The notes under the pieces: generated by a model | Database searches by the model: none | Seen by the model: only the letters and a program-made list of their open reading frames with translations | Told to the model about the DNA's origin: nothing | Assembly (NCBI GenBank): GCA_017432685.1 | Contig: JAFRIR010000052.1 | Coordinates: 1-59,355, forward strand | DNA from: Flexilinea sp. | GTDB taxonomy: Bacteria; Chloroflexota; Anaerolineae; Anaerolineales; Anaerolineaceae | Direction of reading: 5' to 3' | DNA length: 59,355 nucleotides | Shown: positions 24,723 to 33,330 of the stretch, piece by piece | Position numbering within the stretch: position 1 is the stretch's first letter | How the letters are laid out: each line of letters opens with the position of its first letter | Program-made: the position numbers and the translations under genes

Positions 24723-24799
24723 TGCTTCGGAACCATAACAGATAACAAATCTTCATTCTTCATTCTGACTTCTTCATTACTTGGATGGGTTCCGAAGCA
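24723..24799 (+). promoter_or_regulatory. Perfect inverted repeat upstream of dnaJ
   Basis: TGCTTCGGAACC (24723-24734) and GGTTCCGAAGCA (24788-24799) flank a tcttcat heptanucleotide array. The right arm ends just before the ribosome-binding site ACAGGA. A competing pairing (AATGAAGAATGA with TCATTCTTCATT) is also possible, so the leader could switch between two folds. This is not a CIRCE element. Confidence 0.6.
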
Positions 24800-24811
24800 A
24801 CAGGATAAAAG

Positions 24812-25627
24812 ATGATAGACGATCCGTATAAAGTGTTAGGGGTTTCCCGTGACGCTTCTCAAGACGAAATAAAAAAAGCATATCGGAAAATGGCCAAACT
24901 GTATCACCCGGACCTGCATCCGGACGACCCTGAAGCCAACAAAAAAATGAATGACGTGAACACGGCCTACGATATGCTGATGAACCCGGACAAATATCAG
25001 GCTCAGCGTGCCCGGGAGAGCGCCTATTCCCGCTCCTCTTCCACCGGCTCTTATGGCGGCAGTACCTACAGCAATTCGCAGCAGTCCGGTTACAGTCAGT
25101 ACCGCCGGACCTATGACGGCGATTACGGTTGGACAGGTGACTTCTTCAACTGGGAAGATATTTTCTTCGGCGGAACAAATGCCTACCAGAGCACAGGCAC
25201 CTACAGCAAACCGACAGCCGAATCCACGGACTCCGTTGAGATCCGCAATGCCATCAGCTATATCAACGCCGGGAACTACCGCGAGGCAGTCGTGATCCTG
25301 ACGAAAATCCCTTCCACAGCCCGTGATGCCCGCTGGTATTATCTCAGCGGCCTGGCCAACCATGGCATGGGCAACAGTCCCCGCGATGTGGACATGATGC
25401 AGAGGGCGGTCCAGCTGGACCCGAACAACAACCTGTATCACAACCTGCTCCGCCAGTATCGCAATGGCAGCAGCCAAAGTCCCTACAGGACCTATAGCTA
25501 CCGGACCGGGCAAAGCCGCGGCAGCAGCGGTCTCGGCATCATCAGCAAGATTTTCCTGGGGTATATGGCGATCCAGTTCATTTTCATGTTGCTGCGCCTC
25601 TTCCTCGGCTTCGGATTCTATTTCTGA
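24812..25627 (+). CDS. J-domain protein (DnaJ-like) with C-terminal membrane segment
   Basis: 271 residues. J domain at residues 1-65 with the HPD motif (YHPDLHPDD) that stimulates Hsp70 ATPase. A Ser/Gly/Tyr-rich linker follows, then a helical TPR-like region (about 145-215), and a hydrophobic C-terminal segment (IISKIFLGYMAIQF on to FGFYF) that probably anchors it. It lacks the Cys-rich and substrate domains of canonical DnaJ. The dnaK-like gene 147 bp downstream is the obvious partner, so it may recruit Hsp70 to the membrane. Confidence 0.85.
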   Translation: MIDDPYKVLGVSRDASQDEIKKAYRKMAKLYHPDLHPDDPEANKKMNDVNTAYDMLMNPDKYQAQRARESAYSRSSSTGSYGGSTYSNSQQSGYSQYRRTYDGDYGWTGDFFNWEDIFFGGTNAYQSTGTYSKPTAESTDSVEIRNAISYINAGNYREAVVILTKIPSTARDARWYYLSGLANHGMGNSPRDVDMMQRAVQLDPNNNLYHNLLRQYRNGSSQSPYRTYSYRTGQSRGSSGLGIISKIFLGYMAIQFIFMLLRLFLGFGFYF

Positions 25628-25676
25628 TGTTCTCAGGATTCAGTGTCAAATAATACCGGCTTCTGCCGTATATGGC

Positions 25677-25755
25677 ATACCGGACACTGATCACTGCTCA
25701 CCGACCACTGACCTCTAAACACTGACCACTGACCACGGATCACTGACCAGTTATA
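25677..25755. repeat. Heptanucleotide array between dnaJ and dnaK
   Basis: acactga, tcactgc, ccactga and related units, about 10 in register, ending about 20 bp before dnaK. Confidence 0.8.
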
Positions 25756-25774
25756 CAAGCGAAAGGTAAAAAAT

Positions 25775-27550
25775 ATGGGCAAAACGATTGGTATTGACCT
25801 TGGTACAACAAATTCCTGCATGTCCGTTGTGGAAAACGGACGTCCGATCATCATCCCGAACGACAAGGGAACCCGGACCACGCCCAGTGTGGTCGCGTTT
25901 ACAAAAGATGGGGAACGTCTGGTTGGCGTCAGCGCTGCCCGCCAGGCGGCTGTCAATTCAGACCGGACGGTGACCTCCGTCAAGCGGCAGATGGGCACGA
26001 ACTGGCACATCAGCGTAGACGGTAAAAACTTTTCCGCTCAGGAGATCAGCGCCATGATCCTGCGCAAACTGCGCATGGACGCGGAGGCATATCTCGGCGA
26101 GCCGGTGACGGATGCGGTCATCACGGTTCCGGCTTATTTCAACGATATCCAGAGACAGGCGACCAAAGATGCCGGGAAGATTGCCGGGTTTAATGTCAAA
26201 CGAATCATCAACGAGCCGACCAGCGCTGCCCTGGCATACGGACTGGACAACGGCGCTGCCCAGAAGATCATGGTCTATGACCTGGGCGGCGGCACTTTTG
26301 ACGTTTCCATCATTGAGATCGGTGACGGGGTGATCGAGGTTCTGGCAACCAACGGTGACAATCACCTGGGCGGGGATGACTTCGACGAACGGATCATGAA
26401 ATATGTCCTGAATGACATCAAAACAAAATTCGGCGCTGATCTGAGCAAGAACATGGCTGCCATGCAGCGCATCAAGGAAGCTGCGGAACAGGCGAAAAAG
26501 GAGCTTTCCTCCGCGGTGACCACTTCCATCAATCTGCCCTATCTGGCGGAAAACCGTGGACAGATGATCCATTATGAGACCACGCTGTCCCGGGCAAAAT
26601 TCGAGGAACTGATCCATGACCTGATCGAGCGGACCGCTGTTCCGGTGCAGAATGCGCTGGATGACGCGGGTATTGCTCCCTCGGAACTGGGGAAGGTCCT
26701 GCTGGTGGGCGGCTCTACCCGCATCCCGGCGGTACAGGACCGGGTGCGCATGATGACCGGCATCGAACCTTCCAAGAACATCAACCCGGATGAATGTGTA
26801 GCACAGGGCGCTGCCATTCAGGGCGACACCCTTTCCGGCGGGAAGATGGAACTGGCAGGAACCACCGGCGGCATTTTGCTGCTGGATGTGACTCCGCTGA
26901 GCCTTTCGATTGAGACGGTCGGCGGTGTGGCGACCCGGCTGGTGGAGCGAAATTCTACGCTGCCGATCCATTATTCACAGGTATTCTCAACAGTTGCTCC
27001 GTTCCAGAGTTCCGTGGATATCCATGTGCTGCAGGGCGAACGTCCGATGGCTGCTGACAACAAGACCATCGGTAAGTTCCGATTGAATGGAATTAAGCGT
27101 GCTCCGGCAGGCGTTCCACAGATCGAGGTGACCTTTGATATCGATGCCAACGGGATCCTGACGGTTTCCGCCCGGGATCTGGATACCGGTAAGCAGCAGT
27201 CCATCACCATCACAGCCAACGACCGTATGTCTGATGCCGAGATCAACGCGGCAATCCATGATGCAGAAGCTTATGCTGCGCAGGATCAGTTCCGCCGGGA
27301 TACTTTCACTGCATTATCGGAAGCCGGAACACTGATCGGCAAAGTTGACAATGCATTGCACAATGCTCCGAAGGATTTTGACAAAGACGAAAAGAAGCGC
27401 GTCAAATCCGACCTCGATGAACTGCGCAAACTGGCGTCGAAACTGAAGCCGGAGAAGATGACGGAAGCCGACCTCGCCGACCTGCGCCGCGCCATGCAGA
27501 CACTTGAATCCTCTTCGGAGAACATTCGCCGGGCCGCGGGAATTCTATAA
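25775..27550 (+). CDS. dnaK: Hsp70 family chaperone DnaK
   Basis: 591 residues, slightly shorter than the usual 610-640. Nucleotide-binding domain with [10 protein letters not shown] at the N-terminus, [18 protein letters not shown] and [11 protein letters not shown]; substrate-binding domain with [13 protein letters not shown] and ERNSTLP. The C-terminal lid is short and ends without the acidic tail seen in housekeeping DnaK. It sits behind a membrane-anchored J protein and before TPR and AAA genes with no grpE, so it is probably a specialised second Hsp70 and not the main heat-shock copy. Shine-Dalgarno GAAAGG. Confidence 0.92.
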   Translation: MGKTIGIDLGTTNSCMSVVENGRPIIIPNDKGTRTTPSVVAFTKDGERLVGVSAARQAAVNSDRTVTSVKRQMGTNWHISVDGKNFSAQEISAMILRKLRMDAEAYLGEPVTDAVITVPAYFNDIQRQATKDAGKIAGFNVKRIINEPTSAALAYGLDNGAAQKIMVYDLGGGTFDVSIIEIGDGVIEVLATNGDNHLGGDDFDERIMKYVLNDIKTKFGADLSKNMAAMQRIKEAAEQAKKELSSAVTTSINLPYLAENRGQMIHYETTLSRAKFEELIHDLIERTAVPVQNALDDAGIAPSELGKVLLVGGSTRIPAVQDRVRMMTGIEPSKNINPDECVAQGAAIQGDTLSGGKMELAGTTGGILLLDVTPLSLSIETVGGVATRLVERNSTLPIHYSQVFSTVAPFQSSVDIHVLQGERPMAADNKTIGKFRLNGIKRAPAGVPQIEVTFDIDANGILTVSARDLDTGKQQSITITANDRMSDAEINAAIHDAEAYAAQDQFRRDTFTALSEAGTLIGKVDNALHNAPKDFDKDEKKRVKSDLDELRKLASKLKPEKMTEADLADLRRAMQTLESSSENIRRAAGIL

Positions 27551-27593
27551 ATTCGGCACAAGAGAACCGTCATCTGTGCTTCGGCCTTCGCTT

Positions 27594-27628
27594 CATTATC
27601 TCACTTCTCATTTTTCATTCCTCATTTA
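27594..27628. repeat. Short heptanucleotide array
   Basis: tcattat, ctcactt, ctcattt, ttcattc and ctcattt in 7-nt register, running into the -10 box of the next gene. Confidence 0.65.
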
Positions 27629-27632
27629 TAAT
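27627..27632 (+). promoter_or_regulatory. -10 box with leaderless geometry
   Basis: TATAAT ends 6 nt before the ATG at 27639. The string TATAATAGAAGCATG closely matches TACAATAGAATCATG before the acetyltransferase at 7018. The -35 (TTCTCA near 27605) is weak. Confidence 0.6.
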
Positions 27633-27638
27633 AGAAGC

Positions 27639-28958
27639 ATGTATTTAAAAGGTTCTTCGTATAATTACAGCTCAAAGCGCAAGCGTTCCAGTCCGATCCG
27701 GATCCTGATCCTGTTGGTCCTGGTCGGAGCAGGGCTGTATTATGCCATCAACATCGTCCCGAACACGGATCCGCTCTTCATCCCCACGGCAACTCCGACC
27801 ACCGCACCGGAAGCCTATCTGAACCAGGCTGAACAGCTTTATTCCGAGGGGCGGATCGAGCGTGCCATCGGTATGTACCAGCAGGCGATCAACTCCGACC
27901 CGAAAAATATCAACACCTATATTGCCCTGGCAAAGCTGCAGGTGTTCAACGGTCAGTATACAGAAGCCCTGACCAACGCGGAAAACGCGATCCTGCTGAA
28001 CCCCAACAATGCGGAAGCTCACGCGGTGCGCGGCTGGGCGATCGGCATGCAGGGCAACTATCTGGACGCGCAAACCGCCTTTAATCGGGCCAAGGAGCTG
28101 AACCCGAACCTGGCTCTGGCTTATGCCTACCAGACCGAGGTGCTGGTGGAGCAGATCAATGCCGGGGAAGACCGGCTCGACACCCTTACCCAGGCGACGG
28201 AAAACTCCCGTCAGGCAATCAGCCTCGGCAATACCCTGATGGAGTCTCACCGTGCCCGTGGCCTGCTGTTGGAGATCACCGGGAACTATGAGGAAGCGGT
28301 CACGGAATTCCAGATCGCTATCGCCATCAACCCCAACATTGCTGACCTCTATCTCGCGCTGGGACGTGCCTACCGTGCCAACGGCATGGATACGGAAGCT
28401 ATCACTGCCTTTGAACGGGCGGCAACGCTTAATCCTTATGATCCCTGGGCCCCCTATTACATCTCCCGTACCTATGCCAGCAACGGTGAATATACCAAGT
28501 CGATCCAGATGGGTGAGGATGCCATTGAACTTGACCCGACTGAGACTCAATTTTACTGGAATCTCGGCACGCAGTATTACCGTTCCGGTGACTATTCCCG
28601 GGCGTTGGAATATTTCCGCATCTCAATTCAGGGCGGTATCGGCAAAGATGGCGCCATTGTCCGGGGTATTCCGCTTTCCTATGACAACCGGGTGCCGGAG
28701 CTTTATTACATGTACGGGCTGATCCTTGCCCGCAGCGGACAGTGTCAGGAAGCGGCGGAAGTGGTGCGGCTCCTGACGCAGGGCGTCCCGGAGGATGCTA
28801 CTGCGGTCCTGAATGCGGAATACATGACGGAAGTCTGCAAGGACGGAGATTTTGACATCGTTCTTGTCGCTGTTCCCACCGATACGCCAATGCCGGAAGG
28901 CGCCGAAGAGGGGGAAGCGGATGAAGAACTGATGCTGGAGAATAATTATCGGGAGTAG
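27639..28958 (+). CDS. Membrane-anchored tetratricopeptide repeat protein
   Basis: 439 residues from ATG 27639. A single membrane segment (about 21-40, ILILLVLVGAGLYYAI) follows a basic N-terminus, then a Pro/Thr-rich spacer and about seven TPR units (for example AIGMYQQAINSDPKN and AVTEFQIAIAINPNI). TPRs bind protein partners; the position between the dnaK-like and Ycf46-like genes suggests a co-chaperone or scaffold outside or at the membrane. The C-terminus is acidic (EEGEADEELM). No ribosome-binding site; a -10 box ends 6 nt before the ATG. Confidence 0.82.
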   Translation: MYLKGSSYNYSSKRKRSSPIRILILLVLVGAGLYYAINIVPNTDPLFIPTATPTTAPEAYLNQAEQLYSEGRIERAIGMYQQAINSDPKNINTYIALAKLQVFNGQYTEALTNAENAILLNPNNAEAHAVRGWAIGMQGNYLDAQTAFNRAKELNPNLALAYAYQTEVLVEQINAGEDRLDTLTQATENSRQAISLGNTLMESHRARGLLLEITGNYEEAVTEFQIAIAINPNIADLYLALGRAYRANGMDTEAITAFERAATLNPYDPWAPYYISRTYASNGEYTKSIQMGEDAIELDPTETQFYWNLGTQYYRSGDYSRALEYFRISIQGGIGKDGAIVRGIPLSYDNRVPELYYMYGLILARSGQCQEAAEVVRLLTQGVPEDATAVLNAEYMTEVCKDGDFDIVLVAVPTDTPMPEGAEEGEADEELMLENNYRE

Positions 28959-28995
28959 AAAGCCGGCGGCTGCCGGTCAGCTTTTAAGGAAAATT

Positions 28996-30474
28996 ATGGA
29001 ATTTGTACAGGAAATCGATCTCAGTTTACGCAGCAAGGCGACGCTGATTCTGGTGATTTCAGCGGAGGAAGAACGGGTCACGGAAGACCTGAAGTCGCTG
29101 TGCCAAAGGACGGAACGGAACTGTATCGACTGGGATCTGGCAGAAGGGTTTAAACTCCTGGTCGGGAAATCTGCACCGACCGGTGGCAGAGATCCGCTCA
29201 GTGTTCTGGAGCAGATCGACAAGGCCGATGCGGACGAAGCGGCGCTGTTCATCCTGCATGATTTTCATGAATGCTGGGACAACCCGAACGTCAAACGCAA
29301 GCTGCGCGGGCTGGCTCGAAAGCTCAGGTATACCCGGAAATCCATCCTTATCACGGCCCCGGCGGCGGTTCTCCCGCTGGAACTGCTCAATGAGTGTGTG
29401 GTCCTGGATTATCCGCTGCCGGACATCCGTGAGCTTGAATCCGTGCTGGAGAAACTCAAGCTTACTCCCGGTATCAGCGATACGCTCAGTCCCAAAGGAA
29501 AGGAAAAACTGCTTCAGGCGGCGCTTGGATTGACCGCATCACAGGCACAACGTGTGTTTGCACGGGCAATCGTACGGGACGGGAGGCTGAGTGACGAGGA
29601 TATTGATTTTGTCCTTCAGGAAAAGAAGCTGATCATCCGTGATATCGGGGCGCTGGAATTTACGGACGTTTCCGAGACGCCGGAAGCTGTGGGCGGGCTG
29701 GACGCGCTCAAGCATTGGCTGAACCTTCGTGAAAAAGCTTTTGGCAGTGAGGCAAGGGAATACGGGCTGCCTTCCCCGAAAGGGATCGCTTTGATCGGGA
29801 TCCCGGGAACCGGGAAAAGCCTGACGGCCAAGATGATCAGCCGGTTGTGGCATCTGCCGTTGATCCGCCTGGACGTGGGAGCACTTTTCGGTTCGCTGGT
29901 TGGTGAATCGGAAGAACGTGTCCGCCGGGCTCTCTCCGTGGTGGAAATCATCGCTCCCTGCATCCTGTGGATCGATGAAGTGGAAAAAGCGCTCTCGCAC
30001 GGCGGTCTGGACAGCGGAACCAGTACCCGGGTCTTTGGAAATATCCTGACCTGGATGCAGGAGAAGACCGCTCCTGTTTTTGTGGTCGCGACCGCCAATG
30101 ATATCTCGGCGCTGCCGCCGGAGCTGCTGCGCCGGGGCCGCTTTGATGAGATCTTCTTCCTGGATCTTCCGACCGAACAGGAACGCCGTGAAATCTTTGA
30201 GGTTCACATTCTCAAACGCGGCAGGCTTCCGGAGATGTTTGATCTTGACAAGCTGGCGAAAGCCTCCCTGGGTTATGTCGGTTCGGAAATCGAGCAGGCA
30301 GTGATCGACGCGATGTATCTCGGCTTCAATGACGGGAAACGGGAATTCACCACGGAGGATATCCTGCTTGCCCTGCGGCATCAGGTGCCGCTTTCGATAT
30401 CACAGCGCGAACAGATCGAAAAACTGCGCAGCTGGCTTCGTGAAGGCCGTGCACAGTCGGCTTCCTTCGGCTGA
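28996..30474 (+). CDS. AAA+ ATPase, Ycf46-like
   Basis: 492 residues, Shine-Dalgarno AAGGA. An N-terminal domain of about 250 residues unlike FtsH or Lon is followed by a classic AAA module: Walker A GIPGTGKS (about 271-278), the [19 protein letters not shown] segment characteristic of Ycf46, Walker [13 protein letters not shown] and RRGRFDEIF with the arginine finger. Ycf46-type ATPases are known in cyanobacteria and plastids and are implicated in CO2-related regulation there; their role in other bacteria is unclear. The DUF1257 (Ycf35) partner-type gene lies at 32373, separated from this gene only by the EcoRI-like pair. Confidence 0.88.
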   Translation: MEFVQEIDLSLRSKATLILVISAEEERVTEDLKSLCQRTERNCIDWDLAEGFKLLVGKSAPTGGRDPLSVLEQIDKADADEAALFILHDFHECWDNPNVKRKLRGLARKLRYTRKSILITAPAAVLPLELLNECVVLDYPLPDIRELESVLEKLKLTPGISDTLSPKGKEKLLQAALGLTASQAQRVFARAIVRDGRLSDEDIDFVLQEKKLIIRDIGALEFTDVSETPEAVGGLDALKHWLNLREKAFGSEAREYGLPSPKGIALIGIPGTGKSLTAKMISRLWHLPLIRLDVGALFGSLVGESEERVRRALSVVEIIAPCILWIDEVEKALSHGGLDSGTSTRVFGNILTWMQEKTAPVFVVATANDISALPPELLRRGRFDEIFFLDLPTEQERREIFEVHILKRGRLPEMFDLDKLAKASLGYVGSEIEQAVIDAMYLGFNDGKREFTTEDILLALRHQVPLSISQREQIEKLRSWLREGRAQSASFG

Positions 30475-30519
30475 TGTGAGAGTCAAAGTACTTACAGTTT
30501 GTGCCGATAAAGATTGAAG

Positions 30520-30525
30520 TATAAT
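30520..30525 (+). promoter_or_regulatory. Candidate -10 of the restriction-modification operon
   Basis: TATAAT about 35 bp before the endonuclease start; the -35 region (TTTGTG, 16-nt spacing) is poor. Confidence 0.4.
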
Positions 30526-30560
30526 CATAGAATAAACCAATCAATGAGGATGAAATCATT

Positions 30561-31397
30561 ATGAATGTTAAAGGGCAATCGGACAGACTGGCAGGGCAGC
30601 AGAAAGATTCACATGGTGTATCAGGAATTCTTAATGATGAAACCATGTTTCATGACTCAAAGGTATCAAATATTTCAAAAAATATTCTGATTATTTTGGA
30701 AAAAGAATATCCATCACTTATATTTCGTTACAGAAAATCAATACTGAAAAAAGACATCAATGCAGCCTTACAGAAACTCGACAAATCATTAGGCCAAACC
30801 CTCTTTGTTGATAATGCAGAAGTTAAACCTGACGGAGGAATACTGGAAGTAAAAGATGATGATGGCAACTGGCGGATTATATTAGTGTCTGAAGCAAAGT
30901 ATCAGGGAAAAGACATTGAAAATATCCGTTCAGGAAAGCTGGTAGGAATCAATAATGATCAAGACCTGATGACAGCAGGCAATGCCATTGAACGAGCTTA
31001 TAAAAACATTTCAGAAATTGCAAATTATATGTTGTCTGAATCTCATTTTCCTTATGTATTGTTTCTTGAAGGGTCAAATTTTCTTACCAGGGATATAACA
31101 ATTATCAGACCGGATGGAAGAGAAGTTACGCTTCATTACAAATCCGGTGCATTAAACCGTCTGGATCGTTTAACAGCTGCAAACTATGGAATGCCTATCA
31201 ATAGAAATCTCTGTAAAAATATGCACATAACGATAAATGGGCATACTGTCATGCTTCAGGCGGCTTCAATTTATTCAAAGGGAACCGGCGAACGATGGGG
31301 CAGAACCGAGATGACGGAAATACTGCTTGAGATTGCAAAGACATCATTGAAAATATTAGGGAAAGATCTATTTACTCAAATTACCCGAAAAGGATAA
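30561..31397 (+). CDS. Type II restriction endonuclease, EcoRI homologue
   Basis: 278 residues against 277 in EcoRI. The catalytic PD-(D/E)XK residues fall at the same numbers as in EcoRI: Asp91 (KPDGG), Glu111 and Lys113 (SEAK). The DNA-recognition segment is also kept, with GNAIER placing Asn141, Ala142 and Arg145 as in EcoRI, followed by KNISEIAN, and Arg200/Arg203 in LNRLDRLTAANYGMPIN. Specificity for GAATTC is therefore likely. Composition is AT-rich compared with the flanking chaperone genes, indicating transfer. The methyltransferase gene starts 5 bp downstream. Confidence 0.95.
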   Translation: MNVKGQSDRLAGQQKDSHGVSGILNDETMFHDSKVSNISKNILIILEKEYPSLIFRYRKSILKKDINAALQKLDKSLGQTLFVDNAEVKPDGGILEVKDDDGNWRIILVSEAKYQGKDIENIRSGKLVGINNDQDLMTAGNAIERAYKNISEIANYMLSESHFPYVLFLEGSNFLTRDITIIRPDGREVTLHYKSGALNRLDRLTAANYGMPINRNLCKNMHITINGHTVMLQAASIYSKGTGERWGRTEMTEILLEIAKTSLKILGKDLFTQITRKG

Positions 31398-31402
31398 AGC
31401 AG

Positions 31403-32362
31403 ATGAAAAGAACGATAGATCATGCACTGTTAGATAATGCAAAGATAAACAAAAAGGATGAGTTTTATACGATTCTTTCAGACATAGAGAATGAAATTGT
31501 TCATTATACACACCTGTTTCACGGTAAGATTGTTTATTGCAACTGCGACAACCCGCAATATTCAAACTTTTGGAAATATTTTTATGATCATTTTGTAGAC
31601 TTAGAACTCAAAGGTTTGATTGCAACATATTATGATTCAGAATCAATCTGCTGGAAATATGATGGGAAGGAAATTACAAAAAATAAACTTCAAGGAAATG
31701 GAGATTTCCGTAGTGAAGAATGTAAAAAAATTTTGCAGCTATCGGACATTGTTGTAACAAATCCTCCTTTCTCGCTTTTCAGAGAATACATTCGCCAATT
31801 AACTGATTTTGAAAAAGAGTTTTTGATTATCAGTAACATAAATGCAATCACATATAAAGAAGTATTTGCCTTGATTCAAAAAAACAAAATATGGCTGGGT
31901 ATCAATTTTGGAAGAGGGATTTCGGGATTTATTGTTCCGCAGGATTATGAACTTTACGGATTGGAAACTGAAATTAGAGAAACAGGGGAGCGCATTATTT
32001 CCCCGAATAATTGTATGTGGTTGACGAACCTTGATAACGAAAAAAGGCATGAACCGATCGAACTTGTGAAAAACTATGAAGGAAACGAGAAAGAATATCC
32101 CTTTTATGATAACTATCAGGGAATCAATGTTAATAAGACAAAAGATATTCCGGCTGATTTCACGGGTGTGATGGGAGTCCCTATCACTTTTTTGAACAAA
32201 TTTAATCCGGATCAGTTCGAGATTATAAAATTCAGAAAAGGTGATGATGATCGAGATCTTAGGATAAACGGGAAATCGACATACTTTCGCATTCTGATAA
32301 AAAATAAGAGAATACAGCATCCTGCCGTAGAGATTCCGGTTATGCAGCCAAGCTTGTTCTGA
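31403..32362 (+). CDS. Adenine-specific DNA methyltransferase, M.EcoRI homologue
   Basis: 319 residues. It follows M.EcoRI closely: KKDEFYTILSDIENE near the N-terminus, VYCNCDNPQ, the catalytic motif DIVVTNPPFSLFREY, NKIWLG..FGRGISGFIVP and INVNKTKDIP. It should methylate the inner adenine of GAATTC and protect host DNA from the partner nuclease. Order (endonuclease first, methylase second, no controller gene) matches the original EcoRI system. Very AT-rich. Its stop is immediately followed by the ribosome-binding site of the DUF1257 gene, marking the right edge of the inserted pair. Confidence 0.95.
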   Translation: MKRTIDHALLDNAKINKKDEFYTILSDIENEIVHYTHLFHGKIVYCNCDNPQYSNFWKYFYDHFVDLELKGLIATYYDSESICWKYDGKEITKNKLQGNGDFRSEECKKILQLSDIVVTNPPFSLFREYIRQLTDFEKEFLIISNINAITYKEVFALIQKNKIWLGINFGRGISGFIVPQDYELYGLETEIRETGERIISPNNCMWLTNLDNEKRHEPIELVKNYEGNEKEYPFYDNYQGINVNKTKDIPADFTGVMGVPITFLNKFNPDQFEIIKFRKGDDDRDLRINGKSTYFRILIKNKRIQHPAVEIPVMQPSLF

Positions 32363-32372
32363 GGATTATATC

Positions 32373-32753
32373 TTGTCGCACATTTCCGTTATGAAAATTG
32401 CTTTTGCGGACCGGGAGCTGTTGCTTCAGGCGCTCAAAGACCTTGGCTATGAGCTTGAGGAAGGGGACGACCTGCGCATTACCAACGGTGTGAAGTCGGT
32501 GAAGGTTGATTTCCTCGTCAAAGTTCCTTATACGGATTCCATCGGTTTCCGCAAAGGGAAAAACGGCTGGCAGCTGACCGCGGATTGGTTCCGGGTGAAT
32601 CTGGACCGGAAACAATTTGAGAACCGTCTCAAACAGCGCTATGCTTATCTTTCGGTGAAGCAGTCGCTTGAAAAGCAGGGCTACTGCATTGCGGAAGAGA
32701 CGAAGGACGAAAAACAGCGCCTTCACATCGTCCTCCGCCGGACGGAATTTTAA
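32373..32753 (+). CDS. DUF1257 (Ycf35-like) protein
   Basis: 126 residues from TTG 32373 (CTGAGGA eight bases upstream). The pattern MSHISVMKIAFADRELLLQA, GYELEEG, VDFLVKVPYTDSIGFRKG, LTADW and LKQRYAYLSVKQSLEKQG matches the DUF1257/Ycf35 family. The family often co-occurs with Ycf46-type ATPases and small ferredoxins in cyanobacteria; molecular function is unknown. Here the Ycf46-like gene lies directly before the EcoRI-like insertion, so the two were probably adjacent before it. Confidence 0.85.
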   Translation: MSHISVMKIAFADRELLLQALKDLGYELEEGDDLRITNGVKSVKVDFLVKVPYTDSIGFRKGKNGWQLTADWFRVNLDRKQFENRLKQRYAYLSVKQSLEKQGYCIAEETKDEKQRLHIVLRRTEF

Positions 32754-32877
32754 GAGTACCTCTAAAAACTACCGGGCGGGGTATGGAGCGGTAGAGAAAA
32801 ACAGATAATATTTGAGGCTCCTTTAATTATCTGATAAAATAATATATATGCACAGTTGAAAGATAAAGAGAAAAAAT

Positions 32878-33069
32878 ATGGAAGAAAAAAACCAGCTTGA
32901 TTTCACTTGTGGCCTTTCTGATGATGAATTGACGGAACGTTTCAAACAATCAATACGTATAGATCAGGAAATTCGGAAAATAATGGGAGTGCCGGAGCCA
33001 AAATATGATGATGAGACCATGATTGCATATCTCGAATACCCTGATGGTAGGCGTGAATATGTTAGTTGA
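32878..33069 (+). CDS. Small protein, probable antitoxin of a decayed zeta-type locus
   Basis: 63 residues, acidic and helical, ending YLEYPDGRREYVS. I do not recognise a named domain. It directly precedes a remnant of a zeta-toxin-like kinase (33088-33309), and its upstream region shares blocks with that of the Phd/ParE pair at 12640-12890, so an antitoxin role is inferred. GAAAGATAAAGAG lies before the ATG. Confidence 0.55.
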   Translation: MEEKNQLDFTCGLSDDELTERFKQSIRIDQEIRKIMGVPEPKYDDETMIAYLEYPDGRREYVS

Positions 33070-33087
33070 TAAGGTTTTTCTTCCTGA

Positions 33088-33309
33088 GGTCATGGCGTTC
33101 CGGAGGACAAGATTCGCTCAAGATATTCCAAAGCGCTTTTACTGATACCGGACCTTGTTCAGGTTTGCGATATTTTACATATTTATGATAATACAGTAGA
33201 ACCATTTCGTATTTTTAAAAAACGTAAGAATCAGTTTTTTTATTGGGAGAATAAATATTGGGATTTATCAAAAATAGAAAAACTGACCGGTATTACTTAT
33301 TTTGGATAA
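33088..33309 (+). pseudogene. C-terminal fragment of a zeta-toxin-like kinase
   Basis: The frame beginning at 33088 has no start codon but reads GHGVPEDKIRSRYSKAL, then PDLVQVCDILHIYDNTVEPF and FRIFKKRKNQFFYW to a stop at 33307. G-H-x-(V/I)-P-E-x-K-I-x-x-R-Y and the IYDN block are characteristic of the C-terminal half of zeta-type UDP-sugar kinases. The P-loop half is gone. An ATG at 33059 in another frame gives only 28 codons. The toxin is therefore inactive and the small upstream gene is an orphan. Confidence 0.7.
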
Positions 33310-33330
33310 TATTGAATTGATTTACATATA

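Noticed and set aside
24600-25774. CIRCE heat-shock operator
   Set aside because: The TTAGCACTC-N9-GAGTGCTAA pattern is not found upstream of dnaJ or dnaK.
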